NCBI RefSeq assembly: GCF_030264295.1
Contig: NZ_CP127173.1
Location: 5,029,501-5,093,500 of the forward strand
DNA length: 64,000 bases
Reading direction: 5' to 3'
From: Amycolatopsis nalaikhensis
GTDB lineage: Bacteria; Actinomycetota; Actinomycetes; Mycobacteriales; Pseudonocardiaceae
Position 1 is the first letter of the stretch, and every line of letters starts with the position of its first letter. The translations under genes and the position numbers were made by a program. This document shows, piece after piece, positions 8,499 through 17,147 of the stretch. Under the pieces are notes generated by a model. The model was not told where the DNA came from, ran no database searches, and saw only the letters and a program-made list of their open reading frames with translations.

Positions 8499-9269
8499 AT
8501 GACGGACCTGAAAGCCCACGCCGACCTGCTGCGCGAACTGCACGCCGGAAAGCTGCTCGTGCTGCCGAACGCCTGGGACGAGCCCAGCGCCGAACTCGTC
8601 GTCGAGGCCGGGTTCCCGGTCGTGGCGACGTCCAGCGCGGCGGTGGCCGACGTGCTCGGGCACCAGGACGGCGAAGCGGCGCCGTGGGCGGAGATGTTCG
8701 CGGCGGCCGCGCGGATCGCCCGTACCGTGCCCGTCCCGGTGACCGTGGACGCCGAAGCGGGCTACGGCCTGAAGCCGCGTGAGCTGGTGGACCGGCTCGT
8801 CGAAGCCGGGGCCGCGGGCTGCAACCTCGAGGACACCGACCACCGGGCCGGGGGACTCGCGGACGCGGCGGCGCACGCGGACTGGCTCGCCGAGGTGCGC
8901 GCGGCCGCCGACGCATCCGGCGTCCCGCTCGTGGTCAACGCGCGGATCGACGTGTTCCTGCCGTCCGCCGGGGTGCCCGAGGCGGACCGGGCGGCCGAGG
9001 CGGTCCGGCGCGGCCGCCGCTACCGGGAGGCGGGCGCGGACTGCGTCTACCCGATCGGGGCGCCGGGCGACGTCCTCGCGCGCGTCGTCACCGAAGTCGG
9101 CGGGCCGGTCAACGGCAACACCAACCCGTCCTTGGGCTTGGCCGCGCTGGCGGACTCGGGCGTGGCCCGGGTGTCCTTCGGGCCGCGCTTCTACCGGGCC
9201 GGGTTCGCCGGGATGCGGGACGCCCTCGAGGCCCTGCGCCGGGAGGAGCCCGGTGGCGCGGGCCGATGA
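8499..9269 (+). CDS. Isocitrate lyase/PEP mutase-family enzyme
   Basis: The 256-residue protein has the PEP mutase/isocitrate lyase barrel. LVLPNAWDEPSAELVVEAGFPVVATSSAA gives the N-terminal strand and substrate loop, TVDAEAGYG the metal-binding acid segment, and GCNLEDTD the next conserved strand. The isocitrate lyase signature KKCGH is absent, so a C-C or P-C bond lyase acting on another 2-hydroxy or 2-oxo acid is more likely; the substrate cannot be told. The ATG follows AAGGAGAACTGAGTC, three bases after the MFS stop. Confidence 0.88.
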   Translation: MTDLKAHADLLRELHAGKLLVLPNAWDEPSAELVVEAGFPVVATSSAAVADVLGHQDGEAAPWAEMFAAAARIARTVPVPVTVDAEAGYGLKPRELVDRLVEAGAAGCNLEDTDHRAGGLADAAAHADWLAEVRAAADASGVPLVVNARIDVFLPSAGVPEADRAAEAVRRGRRYREAGADCVYPIGAPGDVLARVVTEVGGPVNGNTNPSLGLAALADSGVARVSFGPRFYRAGFAGMRDALEALRREEPGGAGR

Positions 9270-9849
9270 GGAGGTGCTCGCCGGAGCCCTGGACTACGCG
9301 GTCGCGTCGGCGGGGCGGCTCGGCGTCGCCGACCTCGGGCGCCCGTCGGCGTGCGCCGGGTGGACCGTGGCCGACGCGCTGGCGCACCTGACGTGGTCGC
9401 TGCGCTGCCTGGCCGCGTCGCTGACCGCGGGTGCCGTGCGGGACCCGGCCGCCGCGCCCGGTGACCTCGCCGGGGCGGCGGCCGCCCTGCTCGCCGCGGC
9501 CCGCCACGCGCGAAGCCGCCGGTCGATCGCGGTCGACGGCCTCCCGCTGCGCTGCCACCAGGTGCTCGTCGTGGGGGCGATCGAGGCGGCCGTGCACGGC
9601 TGGGACGTCGGCGGGCGGTCGCTCCCGGACGACGTCGCCGTCGCGCTGCTGCCCGAGCTGCCGCTGGTGCTCGGCGACCGGCGCGGCCTGTTCGCCGGGC
9701 CGGTCGCCCTGCCGCCGGGGCGACCGGCCGCCGAGCGCCTGCTCGCGGCGGTGGGACGCGATCCGGCGCGGACCGATTCCTTTTCCCGGCGGGCGGTGTC
9801 CAATGGAGAGACCGGATCCACGGAGCGGGGAGGGCGCGGTGCCTGCTGA
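9253..9849 (+). CDS. DinB-like/mycothiol maleylpyruvate isomerase-family protein
   Basis: The frame gives 198 residues from a GTG at 9253 with GGAGGA at 9242-9247; it overlaps the preceding stop by 17 bases. The N-terminal segment CAGWTVADALAHLTWSLRCLAASL is typical of the MDMPI_N/TIGR03086 helical-bundle proteins, whose metal site uses histidines. AAVHGWDVG is the second conserved part. Members use mycothiol as cofactor or are uncharacterised. No specific reaction can be assigned. Confidence 0.72.
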   Translation: MARADEEVLAGALDYAVASAGRLGVADLGRPSACAGWTVADALAHLTWSLRCLAASLTAGAVRDPAAAPGDLAGAAAALLAAARHARSRRSIAVDGLPLRCHQVLVVGAIEAAVHGWDVGGRSLPDDVAVALLPELPLVLGDRRGLFAGPVALPPGRPAAERLLAAVGRDPARTDSFSRRAVSNGETGSTERGGRGAC

Positions 9850-10798
9850 GGCGATGTCACTGGTGGGGGACGTGCGGCTTCGGGACGAGTTCGACTCGCT
9901 CCGCCCCGCGCTCGTCGCCCACTGCTACCGGATGACCGGCTCCTACCAGGACGCCGAAGACGCCGTCCAGGAGACGTACTTGCGGGCCGCGCGTGGGGTC
10001 GACGCCTTCGAAGGGCGCTCGTCGCTCAAGACGTGGCTGTACCGGATCGCGACGAACACGTGCCTCACCGAGCTGAAGCACCGCAGCCGCCGGGTGCTGC
10101 CCGCCGGGCTCGGCGCCCCGGCGAGCGACCCGGACGCCCGGATCTTCGGCGACGACTCGCTGGCGTGGCTGGAACCGCTGCCCGACGCGGTGCTCGACGA
10201 CCCGGGCGAGGTGGTCGTCCGGCGCGAGTCGGTGCGGCTGGCGTTGGTCGCGGCACTGCAGCACCTGCCGGCTCGGCAGCGGGCGGCGTTCCTGCTCCGG
10301 GAGGTCCTTTCGTGGTCGGCCGCCGAGATCGCGGAGACGCTCGGCGTGAGCGTGCCCGCGGTGAAGAGCCTGCTGCAGCGGGCCCGGCAGCGGCTCGACG
10401 AGCTGGACCTCGACGTCGAGCCGCCGGACGCGGACTTCGAACGGGAGCTCCTCGACCGCTACGTCGCGGCGTTCGAGGCCGCGGACACCACCGCGCTGCG
10501 GGCGGTCATCCACGACGACTTCAGCCTGGAAGCCGTGCCGCATCCCGTGTGGTTCAAGGGGGTGCGCGTGTGCCTGCCGTTCCTGGAGCGGAACGCGTTC
10601 GGCGTCAAGTTCCGCTTGCTGCCCACGCGAGCGAACGGCCAGCCCGCGGCGGGCAGCTACCGCCCGGACGCGGCGGGCGTCCTGCGTGCCGACAGCCTCT
10701 GGGTGTTCACGGCGGCCGGGCGGCGCTTCTCGCGCGCGGTCAAGTTCCCCGGTCCGGGGCTGGTCACGGCCGCGGGACTGCCCGCGCGGCTGGGATGA
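9839..10798 (+). CDS. ECF sigma factor with SnoaL-like C-terminal domain
   Basis: This is an RNA polymerase sigma factor of the long ECF type (319 residues; SigG/SigJ-like). Region 2 is seen in LRPALVAHCYRMTGSYQDAEDAVQETYLRA and TWLYRIATNTCL, and region 4 in LPARQRAAFLLREVLSWSAAEIAETLGVSVPAVKSLLQRAR. A C-terminal extension (about 205-320), DRYVAAFEAADTTALRAVIHDDFSLEAVP, has the SnoaL/NTF2-like fold that replaces a separate anti-sigma factor in such proteins. The GTG at 9839 follows GGGGAGGG and overlaps the previous gene by 11 bases; an ATG at 9854 is the alternative. Its 3' end overlaps the convergent MFS gene by 35 bases. Confidence 0.92.
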   Translation: MPAEAMSLVGDVRLRDEFDSLRPALVAHCYRMTGSYQDAEDAVQETYLRAARGVDAFEGRSSLKTWLYRIATNTCLTELKHRSRRVLPAGLGAPASDPDARIFGDDSLAWLEPLPDAVLDDPGEVVVRRESVRLALVAALQHLPARQRAAFLLREVLSWSAAEIAETLGVSVPAVKSLLQRARQRLDELDLDVEPPDADFERELLDRYVAAFEAADTTALRAVIHDDFSLEAVPHPVWFKGVRVCLPFLERNAFGVKFRLLPTRANGQPAAGSYRPDAAGVLRADSLWVFTAAGRRFSRAVKFPGPGLVTAAGLPARLG

Positions 10799-11903
10799 GC
10801 TGAGCCCAGGCGAGCAGCGCGAACAGACCGGTCAGTCCGAACACCGGCCCCAGCCCGATGGCGGAAGCGGCCGCCCCGGCCAACGGGGCGGCGGCGGTCT
10901 GGCCGACGCCGAGCCCGACGAAGGACCAGGTGACGCCGCGAGCGGGTCGCGCGGGGGACACGCGGGCGGCCCAGACGATGCAGAGGCCGGTCAACGCCAT
11001 GTACGTGCAGCCGAAGAGCGCGCTGGAGACGAGTGCTCCGCCCAGCCCGGGGTTCGGCAGGGCCAGCAAGGCGATCCCGGCGGCGGCGAGCGTCCACGTC
11101 GTGAGGTTGGCGGCGGGAAGGCCGATGCGTTCGGCGACGCGGCCCGCGAGTCCGCCGAGCAGGCCGCCGACGCCGATGGTGAACCAGCACCAGGTCGCGG
11201 CGGCCGGGCCCAGGCCCGCTTCGGTGAGCCGGGAGCTGGAGAACGTCCAATAGGGAGCGCTCGTCACTCCGATGAGGACGGAGTTGAGCACGAGCGGCGT
11301 CAGGCCCGGGGTTTTGCCGAGGGCCGCTTCGGCGGGCTGAGTACGCGGCAGGGTTCGCCACGCGACGAGCGTCATGGCCACGCCGAGCCCGGCGAAGGCC
11401 GCCCAGATGACGGGCCAGCCGAAGGCGACGAGCGGCGTGAACGCCGACGCGGCGAGCCCGAGGCCGGTACCGGTGTTGGCCCAGGTCTGCGCGCGGGCTT
11501 GGCCGCCGTCACCGACGGTCTCGCCGATGAGCTGGGCAACCCCGGGCGAAACGAGCCCGGCGCTCCCGCCGGCGACGGCGATGCCCGCACCGAACACGAC
11601 GACGTCCGGGGCGAGGGCCATGAGCGCGAGCCCGGTGGTGGCGGCGGTCCCGGCGAGCAGGACGGTGCCGCGCGCCGAATGTGCCGAGACCTTCGGGGCG
11701 AGCAGCAATCCGACGCCGTAACCGGCGGTCGAGACACCGCCGAGCACCCCGACGGCGGCGGTACTGAGGCCGAAGGTCTCGGTGAAGCGGGGCACGAAGA
11801 GGCCGTAGGCATAGCGCGCGAAGCCGTAGCAGAGGGCGATGACGCCCGCGCCGACCGCGGCGAGGGGCCACCACGGGGCGGTTTGTTCCGTGTGGGTCGC
11901 CAT
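10764..11903 (-). CDS. MFS transporter, YbfB-like
   Basis: This is a 379-residue, 12-helix major facilitator. The N-terminus ALCYGFARYAYGLFVPRFTETFGLS resembles the YbfB/YjiJ group. GTGLGLAASAFTPLVAF and GLLGGLAGRVAERIG are loop motifs. The ATG at 11903 is chosen because it follows the divergent promoter region and starts just before the first helix; the frame stays open far upstream without coding character. It is divergent from the TetR gene at 11982 and is very likely that regulator's target. The 3' end overlaps the sigma factor gene. Confidence 0.88.
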   Translation of the reverse strand: MATHTEQTAPWWPLAAVGAGVIALCYGFARYAYGLFVPRFTETFGLSTAAVGVLGGVSTAGYGVGLLLAPKVSAHSARGTVLLAGTAATTGLALMALAPDVVVFGAGIAVAGGSAGLVSPGVAQLIGETVGDGGQARAQTWANTGTGLGLAASAFTPLVAFGWPVIWAAFAGLGVAMTLVAWRTLPRTQPAEAALGKTPGLTPLVLNSVLIGVTSAPYWTFSSSRLTEAGLGPAAATWCWFTIGVGGLLGGLAGRVAERIGLPAANLTTWTLAAAGIALLALPNPGLGGALVSSALFGCTYMALTGLCIVWAARVSPARPARGVTWSFVGLGVGQTAAAPLAGAAASAIGLGPVFGLTGLFALLAWAQLIPAARAVPRP

Positions 11904-11911
11904 GCCACCAT

Positions 11912-11927
11912 CAGACAGACCTGTCTG
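11912..11927. promoter_or_regulatory. TetR-type operator CAGACAG-AC-CTGTCTG
   Basis: A 7+2+7 palindrome, CAGACAGACCTGTCTG, lies in the 78-bp divergent gap between the MFS gene (8 bases before its ATG) and the TetR gene (54 bases before its ATG). The placement is that of an operator by which the TetR protein represses both genes. Confidence 0.7.
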
Positions 11928-11981
11928 TTTGTTGTCAAGCAGTGGTAGGGTTGGTGCAGGTAGAGCGGCAGACTGAGAGGT

Positions 11982-12554
11982 ATGGAGATGGCTCGGACTC
12001 GCCCGGGTGACGCGCGGGGGAAGGTGCTCGAAGCGGCGTCGACGCTGTTCTACCGCGACGGAATCCACGTGGTCGGAGTGGACACGGTCGCCGCGGCGGC
12101 GGGGGTGACCAAGGCGGCTCTTTACAGGAACTTCGGGTCCAAGAGCCGGCTCGTGGTCGCTTACTTGCGGGAGCGTGACCGGCGGTGGCAGGAGCAGATC
12201 GACGAGATCACGGCCTCGCACGCGGATCCGCTGGGGCGGGTGCTGGCGGTGTTCGACGCGTATGAGGCTTGGTTGTCCCGGGATGGGTACCGGGGGTGCG
12301 CGTTCCTCAACGCGACTTCGGAGTTTCCGGACCCGGCTGATCCGGTGCGCGAGGTGGTCCGGCACCACAAGACGGCCCTGCGGGGGTATTTGGGGGCGCA
12401 GCTGGGGCGGGCTGGGGTTGAGCGGGCGGATGGGCTCGCGGATGAGCTGATGCTGCTGCTCGAGGGGGCGGCGGTTCAGTCGGTGGTCGCACAGGACGCG
12501 GCGCCGTTCCGGACGGCCAGGAGGATGGCGGAGGCGCTGATCGCCGCGGAGTGA
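11982..12554 (+). CDS. TetR-family regulator
   Basis: The protein is 190 residues. The N-terminal helix-turn-helix (about 10-57) contains DTVAAAAGVTKAALYRNFGSKSRLVVAYL, the family signature. The C-terminal ligand domain has GCAFLNATSEFPDPADPVREVVRHHK, typical of the TetR subgroup that controls efflux or oxidoreductase genes. It is transcribed divergently from the YbfB-like MFS gene with a palindromic operator between them. The stop codon at 12552-12554 lies at the edge of a three-unit tandem repeat. Confidence 0.92.
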   Translation: MEMARTRPGDARGKVLEAASTLFYRDGIHVVGVDTVAAAAGVTKAALYRNFGSKSRLVVAYLRERDRRWQEQIDEITASHADPLGRVLAVFDAYEAWLSRDGYRGCAFLNATSEFPDPADPVREVVRHHKTALRGYLGAQLGRAGVERADGLADELMLLLEGAAVQSVVAQDAAPFRTARRMAEALIAAE

Positions 12555-12779
12555 TCGCGGGCGGCGGCGGGTGCCGGGTTGGTGCGCGCGGCTGGCCCGG
12601 GCAGGGTGGTTGGCTGCCAGGCGGCGGTCGCTGCGGCGGCTGAGCGCGGGCGGCGGCGGGTGCCGGATTGGTGTGCGCGGCTGGGCCCGGGCACAATGGT
12701 TGGCTGCCGAGCGGCGGCTGATCGCGGGCACGGCGGGTGCCGGGTTGGTGCGCGCGGCTGGCCCGGCCCGTGGTTGCCG
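12553..12779. repeat. Three imperfect tandem repeats of about 80-90 bp
   Basis: Units begin near 12553, 12641 and 12719. Each starts with a variant of TGATCGCGGGCGGCGG, continues with GGGTGCCGGGTTGGTG and CGCGCGGCTGGCCCGG, and ends with GGTTGGCTGCCGAGCGGCGG. The third unit is truncated and passes into CGGCCCGTGGTTGCCGCGGG. The repeat starts at the TetR stop codon. Frames through it lack a ribosome site and ordinary codon bias, so I treat it as non-coding. The rest of the gap to 13023 is GC-rich with no gene; a TTGACT at 12984-12989 may be part of the promoter for the next gene. Confidence 0.6.
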
Positions 12780-13023
12780 CGGGAGACCGCCCGCACCGCC
12801 GATCGCGCGCGGCGGGCCCGAGCGGTGATTGCTGCGGGCGAGCGGCCCGGGGCGGCCAAGCTTGGCTCCTTGCCGATCGCGATGCCGCCCGGCAGCGCGC
12901 CTCTCGCGCCCCGCCGCAATGTCCACTGCGGACTCACACCGTGCCGCCTGGCCCGCCCTGCCCACGTTGTCCACTTCTGTCTCTTGACTCGCCAGCCTCC
13001 CGCCGCGCACCATACCCGCGTAG

Positions 13024-13035
13024 TAATTCGAATTA
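13024..13035. promoter_or_regulatory. LacI-type operator TAATTCGAATTA
   Basis: A perfect 12-bp palindrome with a central CG, the usual form for LacI-family operators, lies 22 bases before the ATG of the FAD oxidoreductase gene. Nearly the same sequence, TAATTCGAATAA, lies at 15831-15842 before the sugar-binding protein gene. The LacI-family gene between them is the obvious ligand. Confidence 0.75.
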
Positions 13036-13057
13036 TCACGGCGGGCGGGATGGCTTC

Positions 13058-14677
13058 ATGACGGAACTGGACACCGAAATCCTGGTGGTCGGCGGGGGAC
13101 TCGGCGGGGTCGCCGCCGCGCTGGCCGCCGCCAAGCTCGGGCGGCGCGTCGTGCTCAGCGAAGAGACCGACTGGCTCGGCGGGCAGCTCACCGCCCAAGC
13201 CGTGCCGCCCGATGAAAACCCCTGGATCGAACGCTTCGGGTCCACCCGCACCTACCGCGAACTCCGCGCGGGCATCCGCGACCACTACCGCCGCCACTAC
13301 CCCCTGCGGGCCGAGGCCGCGAAACACCCCGAGCTCAACCCCGGGGCGGGGCGCGTCAGCAAACTCTGCCACGAACCGCGCGTCGCCAAGGCCGTCATCG
13401 ATGCCATGCTCGCCCCGCACGTCGCCGCCGGGCGGATTCACCTTCTGCCGAACCACCGTCCCGTCGCGGCGCACACCACCGGCGACCGCGTCGATGCGAT
13501 CACTCTCGAAAGCACCGGTGAACGCGTCACCGTCAAGGCCCAGTACGTCCTCGACGCCACCGAGAACGGCGACCTCCTCCCGCTCACCGGCACCGAACAC
13601 GTCACCGGGGCCGAATCCCAAGCAGAACACGGCGAACCCCACGCCCCAGCGGAAGCCGCCCCGGCCGATCTGCAAGGTATTACGTATTGCTTCGCCGTTT
13701 CCCACCACGAGGGCGAGCACCACGTCATCGACCGGCCCGAGATGTACGGCTTCTGGCGCGACTACCAGCCCGACTTCTGGCCCGGCCCGCTCCTCGGCTT
13801 CGTCGCCCCCGACCCGCGGACGCTGGAGCCCGTCAAACGCACCTTCGTCCCGAACCCGCCCGGCGACCCCCTCGCCGTGAGCGCCGACCAGAGCGCCGAC
13901 GCCGGGGACAAGGAACTGTGGACCTTCCGCCGCATCCTCGCCCGGAACCTGCACACCGACGGCGCCTTCGACTCCGACATCACCCTCGTCAACTGGCCGC
14001 TCAACGACTACTGGCTCAAGCCCGCCCTCACGATCCCCGGCCACACCACCGAAGCCGACGTCGAAACCGCGCACCGCGAAGCCAAGCAGCTGAGCCTGTC
14101 CGTCCTGTACTGGCTGCAGACCGAAGCTCCGCGGGCCGACGGCGGCACCGGCTTCCCCGGCCTGAAGCTGCGCCCCGACGTCACCGGCACCGAAGACGGC
14201 CTCGCGAAGTCCGCCTACGTCCGGGAAGCGCGGCGCATCAAGGCCGTCACCACCGTCACCGAACACGACGTCTCGGCCGAGATCCTCGGCGTCGACGGCC
14301 GGGTGCGGCGGGACGACGCCGTCGGGGTCGGGAGCTACCGGATCGACCTGCACCCCTCCACCGGCGGGCACAACTACATCGACGTCGCCAGCGTGCCCTA
14401 CGAAATCCCGCTCGGCGCGCTGCTGCCCGTCCGGACGGGCAACCTGCTGCCCGCCGGCAAGAACATCGGCACCACGCACATCACGAACGGCTGCTTCCGG
14501 CTGCACCCGGTCGAGTGGAACGTCGGCGAGGTCGCCGGGCTGCTCGCCGCGTACGCCGTGAGCGAGGGCGTCGAACCCCGCGCCGTGCGGGAAGACACGC
14601 GGCTCTTCGACGACTTCGCGCGCGTGCTGGACGCCGCCGGGGTGGAACGCCAGTGGCCGGAAGTGCGGGGGTACTGA
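13058..14677 (+). CDS. FAD-dependent oxidoreductase (FAD_oxidored family)
   Basis: This is a 539-residue flavoprotein. The N-terminal dinucleotide motif ILVVGGGLGGVAAALAAAKLG is followed by VVLSEETDWLGGQLTAQAVPPDE, the family signature after the first beta-alpha-beta unit. FVLDATE-like YVLDATENGDL and the C-terminal NLLPAGKNIGTTHITNGCFRLHPVEWNVGE complete the FAD site. The ATG at 13058 lies 22 bases after the LacI-type operator; a longer upstream frame has no coding features. The substrate is unknown. The shared operator with the sugar importer suggests oxidation of a sugar or sugar acid taken up by that system. Confidence 0.85.
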   Translation: MTELDTEILVVGGGLGGVAAALAAAKLGRRVVLSEETDWLGGQLTAQAVPPDENPWIERFGSTRTYRELRAGIRDHYRRHYPLRAEAAKHPELNPGAGRVSKLCHEPRVAKAVIDAMLAPHVAAGRIHLLPNHRPVAAHTTGDRVDAITLESTGERVTVKAQYVLDATENGDLLPLTGTEHVTGAESQAEHGEPHAPAEAAPADLQGITYCFAVSHHEGEHHVIDRPEMYGFWRDYQPDFWPGPLLGFVAPDPRTLEPVKRTFVPNPPGDPLAVSADQSADAGDKELWTFRRILARNLHTDGAFDSDITLVNWPLNDYWLKPALTIPGHTTEADVETAHREAKQLSLSVLYWLQTEAPRADGGTGFPGLKLRPDVTGTEDGLAKSAYVREARRIKAVTTVTEHDVSAEILGVDGRVRRDDAVGVGSYRIDLHPSTGGHNYIDVASVPYEIPLGALLPVRTGNLLPAGKNIGTTHITNGCFRLHPVEWNVGEVAGLLAAYAVSEGVEPRAVREDTRLFDDFARVLDAAGVERQWPEVRGY

Positions 14678-14725
14678 CCGTGCGGCCGGTAGAGTGCGAC
14701 GGAAATGCGCGGGAGGGAGCCACGG

Positions 14726-15782
14726 ATGACGGCGGGTTCGGGCCGGGTCACGCAGGCCCAGGTGGCACGCCTGGCCGGCGTCTCGCAGGCCGTCGTGTCC
14801 ATGGTCCTCAACGGCTCCGACAGCCTGCGCATCACCCCCGAGACCCGCGAGCGCGTGCAGCAGGTGCTGCGCACCACGGGGTACACCGTGGACATCATGG
14901 GCCGTCGCCTGCGCGGCGGGTCCAACCAGATCCTGGGCGTGTTCACCTACGAGTCGGTGTTCCCGTCCGGGGTGGCCGACTTCTACCGGCCGTTCCTGCT
15001 CGGCATCGAGGAGGAGGCCGAAGCACAGGGCTTCGACCTGCTGCTGTTCACCAGCGGTGGCCGCCGCGACGGGCGCCGCCGGATCTACGACCACGGCACG
15101 AACCGGCTCCGCATCGCCGACGGCTCGATCCTGCTCGGGCGGCACAACGACCCGCAGGAGCTCGCGCAGCTCGTCGAGGAGCAGTTCCCGTTCGTGTTCG
15201 TCGGCCGCCGCGAGTCGCCGACCGGGCCGATCAGCTACGTCGGCGCCGACTACGTCGCGGCCACCCGTGAGGTCCACGAACGGCTGTGGGCGCTCGGGCA
15301 CCGCCGGATCGGGCTGCTCAGCGTGACCGAGGAGAACGAGCCGACGCTCGACCGCCGCGCGGGGTACGAAGCCGCCGCGCGCAAGCACCGCCGGACGCCG
15401 CTGGTGTTCCTCGAGGAGGACCCGGCGATCGCGCTGCGGCAGGTGCGCGACGAAGGCGTCACGGCGTTGCTCGTCGAGAAGCTCGGCGATGGCCGACGCG
15501 ATCCTGGCGTGCGCGCACGACGTCGGGCTCGGTGTGCCGGAAGATCTCTCCATCGTGGTGCTGGGCGACGCCGACCCGTCGCAGCAGCCCCAGGCGCACG
15601 CGGTGCCGAGCACGGCCACGGACTGGTCGATGTTCCGGATCCCGCGCCACGAAATGGGGGTGCACGCGGTGCGCGTCCTGGTCGGGTTGCTCAAGAACCC
15701 GAAGCCCCGGCAGCTGCTGCTGCCGTGCAAGATCCACGAGGGCGCCACCACGGCGACACCCTCCACAAAGTACTCACGCTGA
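14726..15782 (+). pseudogene. LacI-family regulator, reading frame shifted near 15491
   Basis: This is a transcriptional repressor of the LacI/GalR type. The N-terminal helix-turn-helix QAQVARLAGVSQAVVSMVLNG and hinge (to about 60) are followed by a periplasmic-binding-like sensor domain (FYRPFLLGIEEEAEAQGFDLLLFTSG; GHRRIGLLS). The frame runs from the ATG at 14726 (after GGGAGGGAG) to LLVEKLGD, and the expected continuation ADAILACAHDVGLGVPEDLSIVVLGD is then found in another frame. GATGGCC at 15488-15494 has one G more than an intact GATGCC. The last 95 or so residues are undamaged in the new frame. This is either a one-base sequence error or a recent loss of the effector-domain tail. Confidence 0.85.
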
Positions 15783-15795
15783 GGCCGAAGGCCGG

Positions 15796-15842
15796 TTGAC
15801 AGCACTGCGGGTGACGCTTACCGTCCCTGCTAATTCGAATAA
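15796..15842 (+). promoter_or_regulatory. Promoter with LacI-type operator for sugar ABC operon
   Basis: TTGACA at 15796-15801 is a good -35; the segment TACCGT, 17 bases downstream (15819-15824), is the likely -10. TAATTCGAATAA at 15831-15842 is an 11/12 match to the perfect palindrome at 13024 and would lie at the transcription start, a classic repression position. AGGAGG follows at 15845-15850, before the GTG at 15855. Confidence 0.65.
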
Positions 15843-15854
15843 CCAGGAGGCACT

Positions 15855-17147
15855 GTGGCCTACCGCAGAACCCGGCTGCTCGCCGCCGCGGCGTTGTCCG
15901 CGGTCGCGCTGGGCGCCACCGCCTGCTCCGGTGGCGCCGGTGACGACACGAACGTCGCGCTGCGCATGACGGTCTGGACGACGGACAAGAACCAGCTGGC
16001 CCTCTTCGACTCCATCGCCGCCGAGTACCGCAAGGCCCACCCGGAGGTCGCGTCGGTCAAGTTCGACGTCATCCCCGGCGACACGAGCGCCTACTCGGCC
16101 GCGCTCACCACGCAGCTCTCCGGCGGCAACCCGCCCGACCTCGCGTGGATCCTGGAACGCGACGCCCCGGACTTCGTCCAGTCCGGCGCCCTCACCGACC
16201 TGAAGCCCACGCTCACCGCGACCGCCGGGTACAACGCGGGCGAGCTGGTCCCGTCCGCGACGAAGCTGTGGACCAAGGACGACGGCCTGTACGCCTACCC
16301 CTTCTCGACGTCGCCGTTCGGCATGTTCTACAACAAGAACCTGTTGACCCAGGCCGGGATCACCGAGACACCGGACCAGCTGCTCGCGAGTGGACAGTGG
16401 ACTTGGGACGCCGCCAGGCGGATCGCCACCCAGGTCGCCGCGAAGGACACCGGCAAGGCGGGCCTGGTCATCCGCGAGTTCGAGTACAAGCAGTGGGTGC
16501 TGCTCGCCTCGGTCTGGCGCGGCTTCGGCGCCGACGCCTGGGGCCCGGACGGCAAGACGTGCGGCTTCGCCTCGCCGGAGATGACGTCCGCGATGACGTT
16601 CCTGCACCAGGCGATCTTCACCGACAAGGCGCTGCCCGGACCGGGCACCACGGCGGACTTCTTCGCCGGGGAAGCCGGGCTGACGATCGCGCAGATCAGC
16701 CGGGCCGGGCTGTTGAAGGCCAAGCCGTTCGAGTGGGGCATCGTGCCGCTGCCCGCCGGGCCGAAGGCGAACGCGCAGGTCATCGGCCAGGCCGGGATCG
16801 GCGTGCCGGTGAAGGGCAAGCACGCCAAGGCCGCCGCGGACTTCCTCGCGTTCTTCACCAACCCGGCCAACTCGGCCAAGCTCGGCCAGTACTTCCCGCC
16901 CGCCCGCGACAGCCTGCTCAACGCGGCCACCCTGGCCAAGGCGAACCCGCTGTTCAGCCAGGAACAGCTGCAGAACGTCGTCGTCAACGGCATCAAGACC
17001 GGCGCCGTGCTGCCGTCGCACACCGGCAGCGCGCGGATCGCGTCGCTCGTCCAGTCCGCTTTGGACCCGATGTGGAAGCCGGACGCGAACGTGCCCGCCG
17101 CGCTCGCCGGGGTGTGCCAGGCCATCGACCCCGCGCTGAACCAGTGA
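15855..17147 (+). CDS. Sugar ABC transporter substrate-binding lipoprotein
   Basis: This 430-residue family 1 extracellular solute-binding protein has a lipoprotein signal ending in the lipobox ATAC (Cys near residue 24). The mature part begins with LRMTVWTTDKNQLALFDSIAAEYRKAHP, typical for oligosaccharide binders. GDTSAYSAALTTQLSGGNPPDLAWI and FFTNPANSAKLGQYFPPARDS are further family segments. It delivers a sugar to the two permeases encoded directly downstream (GTGA overlap). The GTG start follows CCAGGAGG. No ligand can be named from sequence; the LacI-type operator upstream implies sugar induction. Confidence 0.92.
   Translation: MAYRRTRLLAAAALSAVALGATACSGGAGDDTNVALRMTVWTTDKNQLALFDSIAAEYRKAHPEVASVKFDVIPGDTSAYSAALTTQLSGGNPPDLAWILERDAPDFVQSGALTDLKPTLTATAGYNAGELVPSATKLWTKDDGLYAYPFSTSPFGMFYNKNLLTQAGITETPDQLLASGQWTWDAARRIATQVAAKDTGKAGLVIREFEYKQWVLLASVWRGFGADAWGPDGKTCGFASPEMTSAMTFLHQAIFTDKALPGPGTTADFFAGEAGLTIAQISRAGLLKAKPFEWGIVPLPAGPKANAQVIGQAGIGVPVKGKHAKAAADFLAFFTNPANSAKLGQYFPPARDSLLNAATLAKANPLFSQEQLQNVVVNGIKTGAVLPSHTGSARIASLVQSALDPMWKPDANVPAALAGVCQAIDPALNQ

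Noticed and set aside
12553..12779. Possible CRISPR array or repeat protein
   Set aside because: Units are 80-90 bp, imperfect, without the short repeat/unique spacer pattern; no cas genes exist in the window and translated frames lack coding bias.
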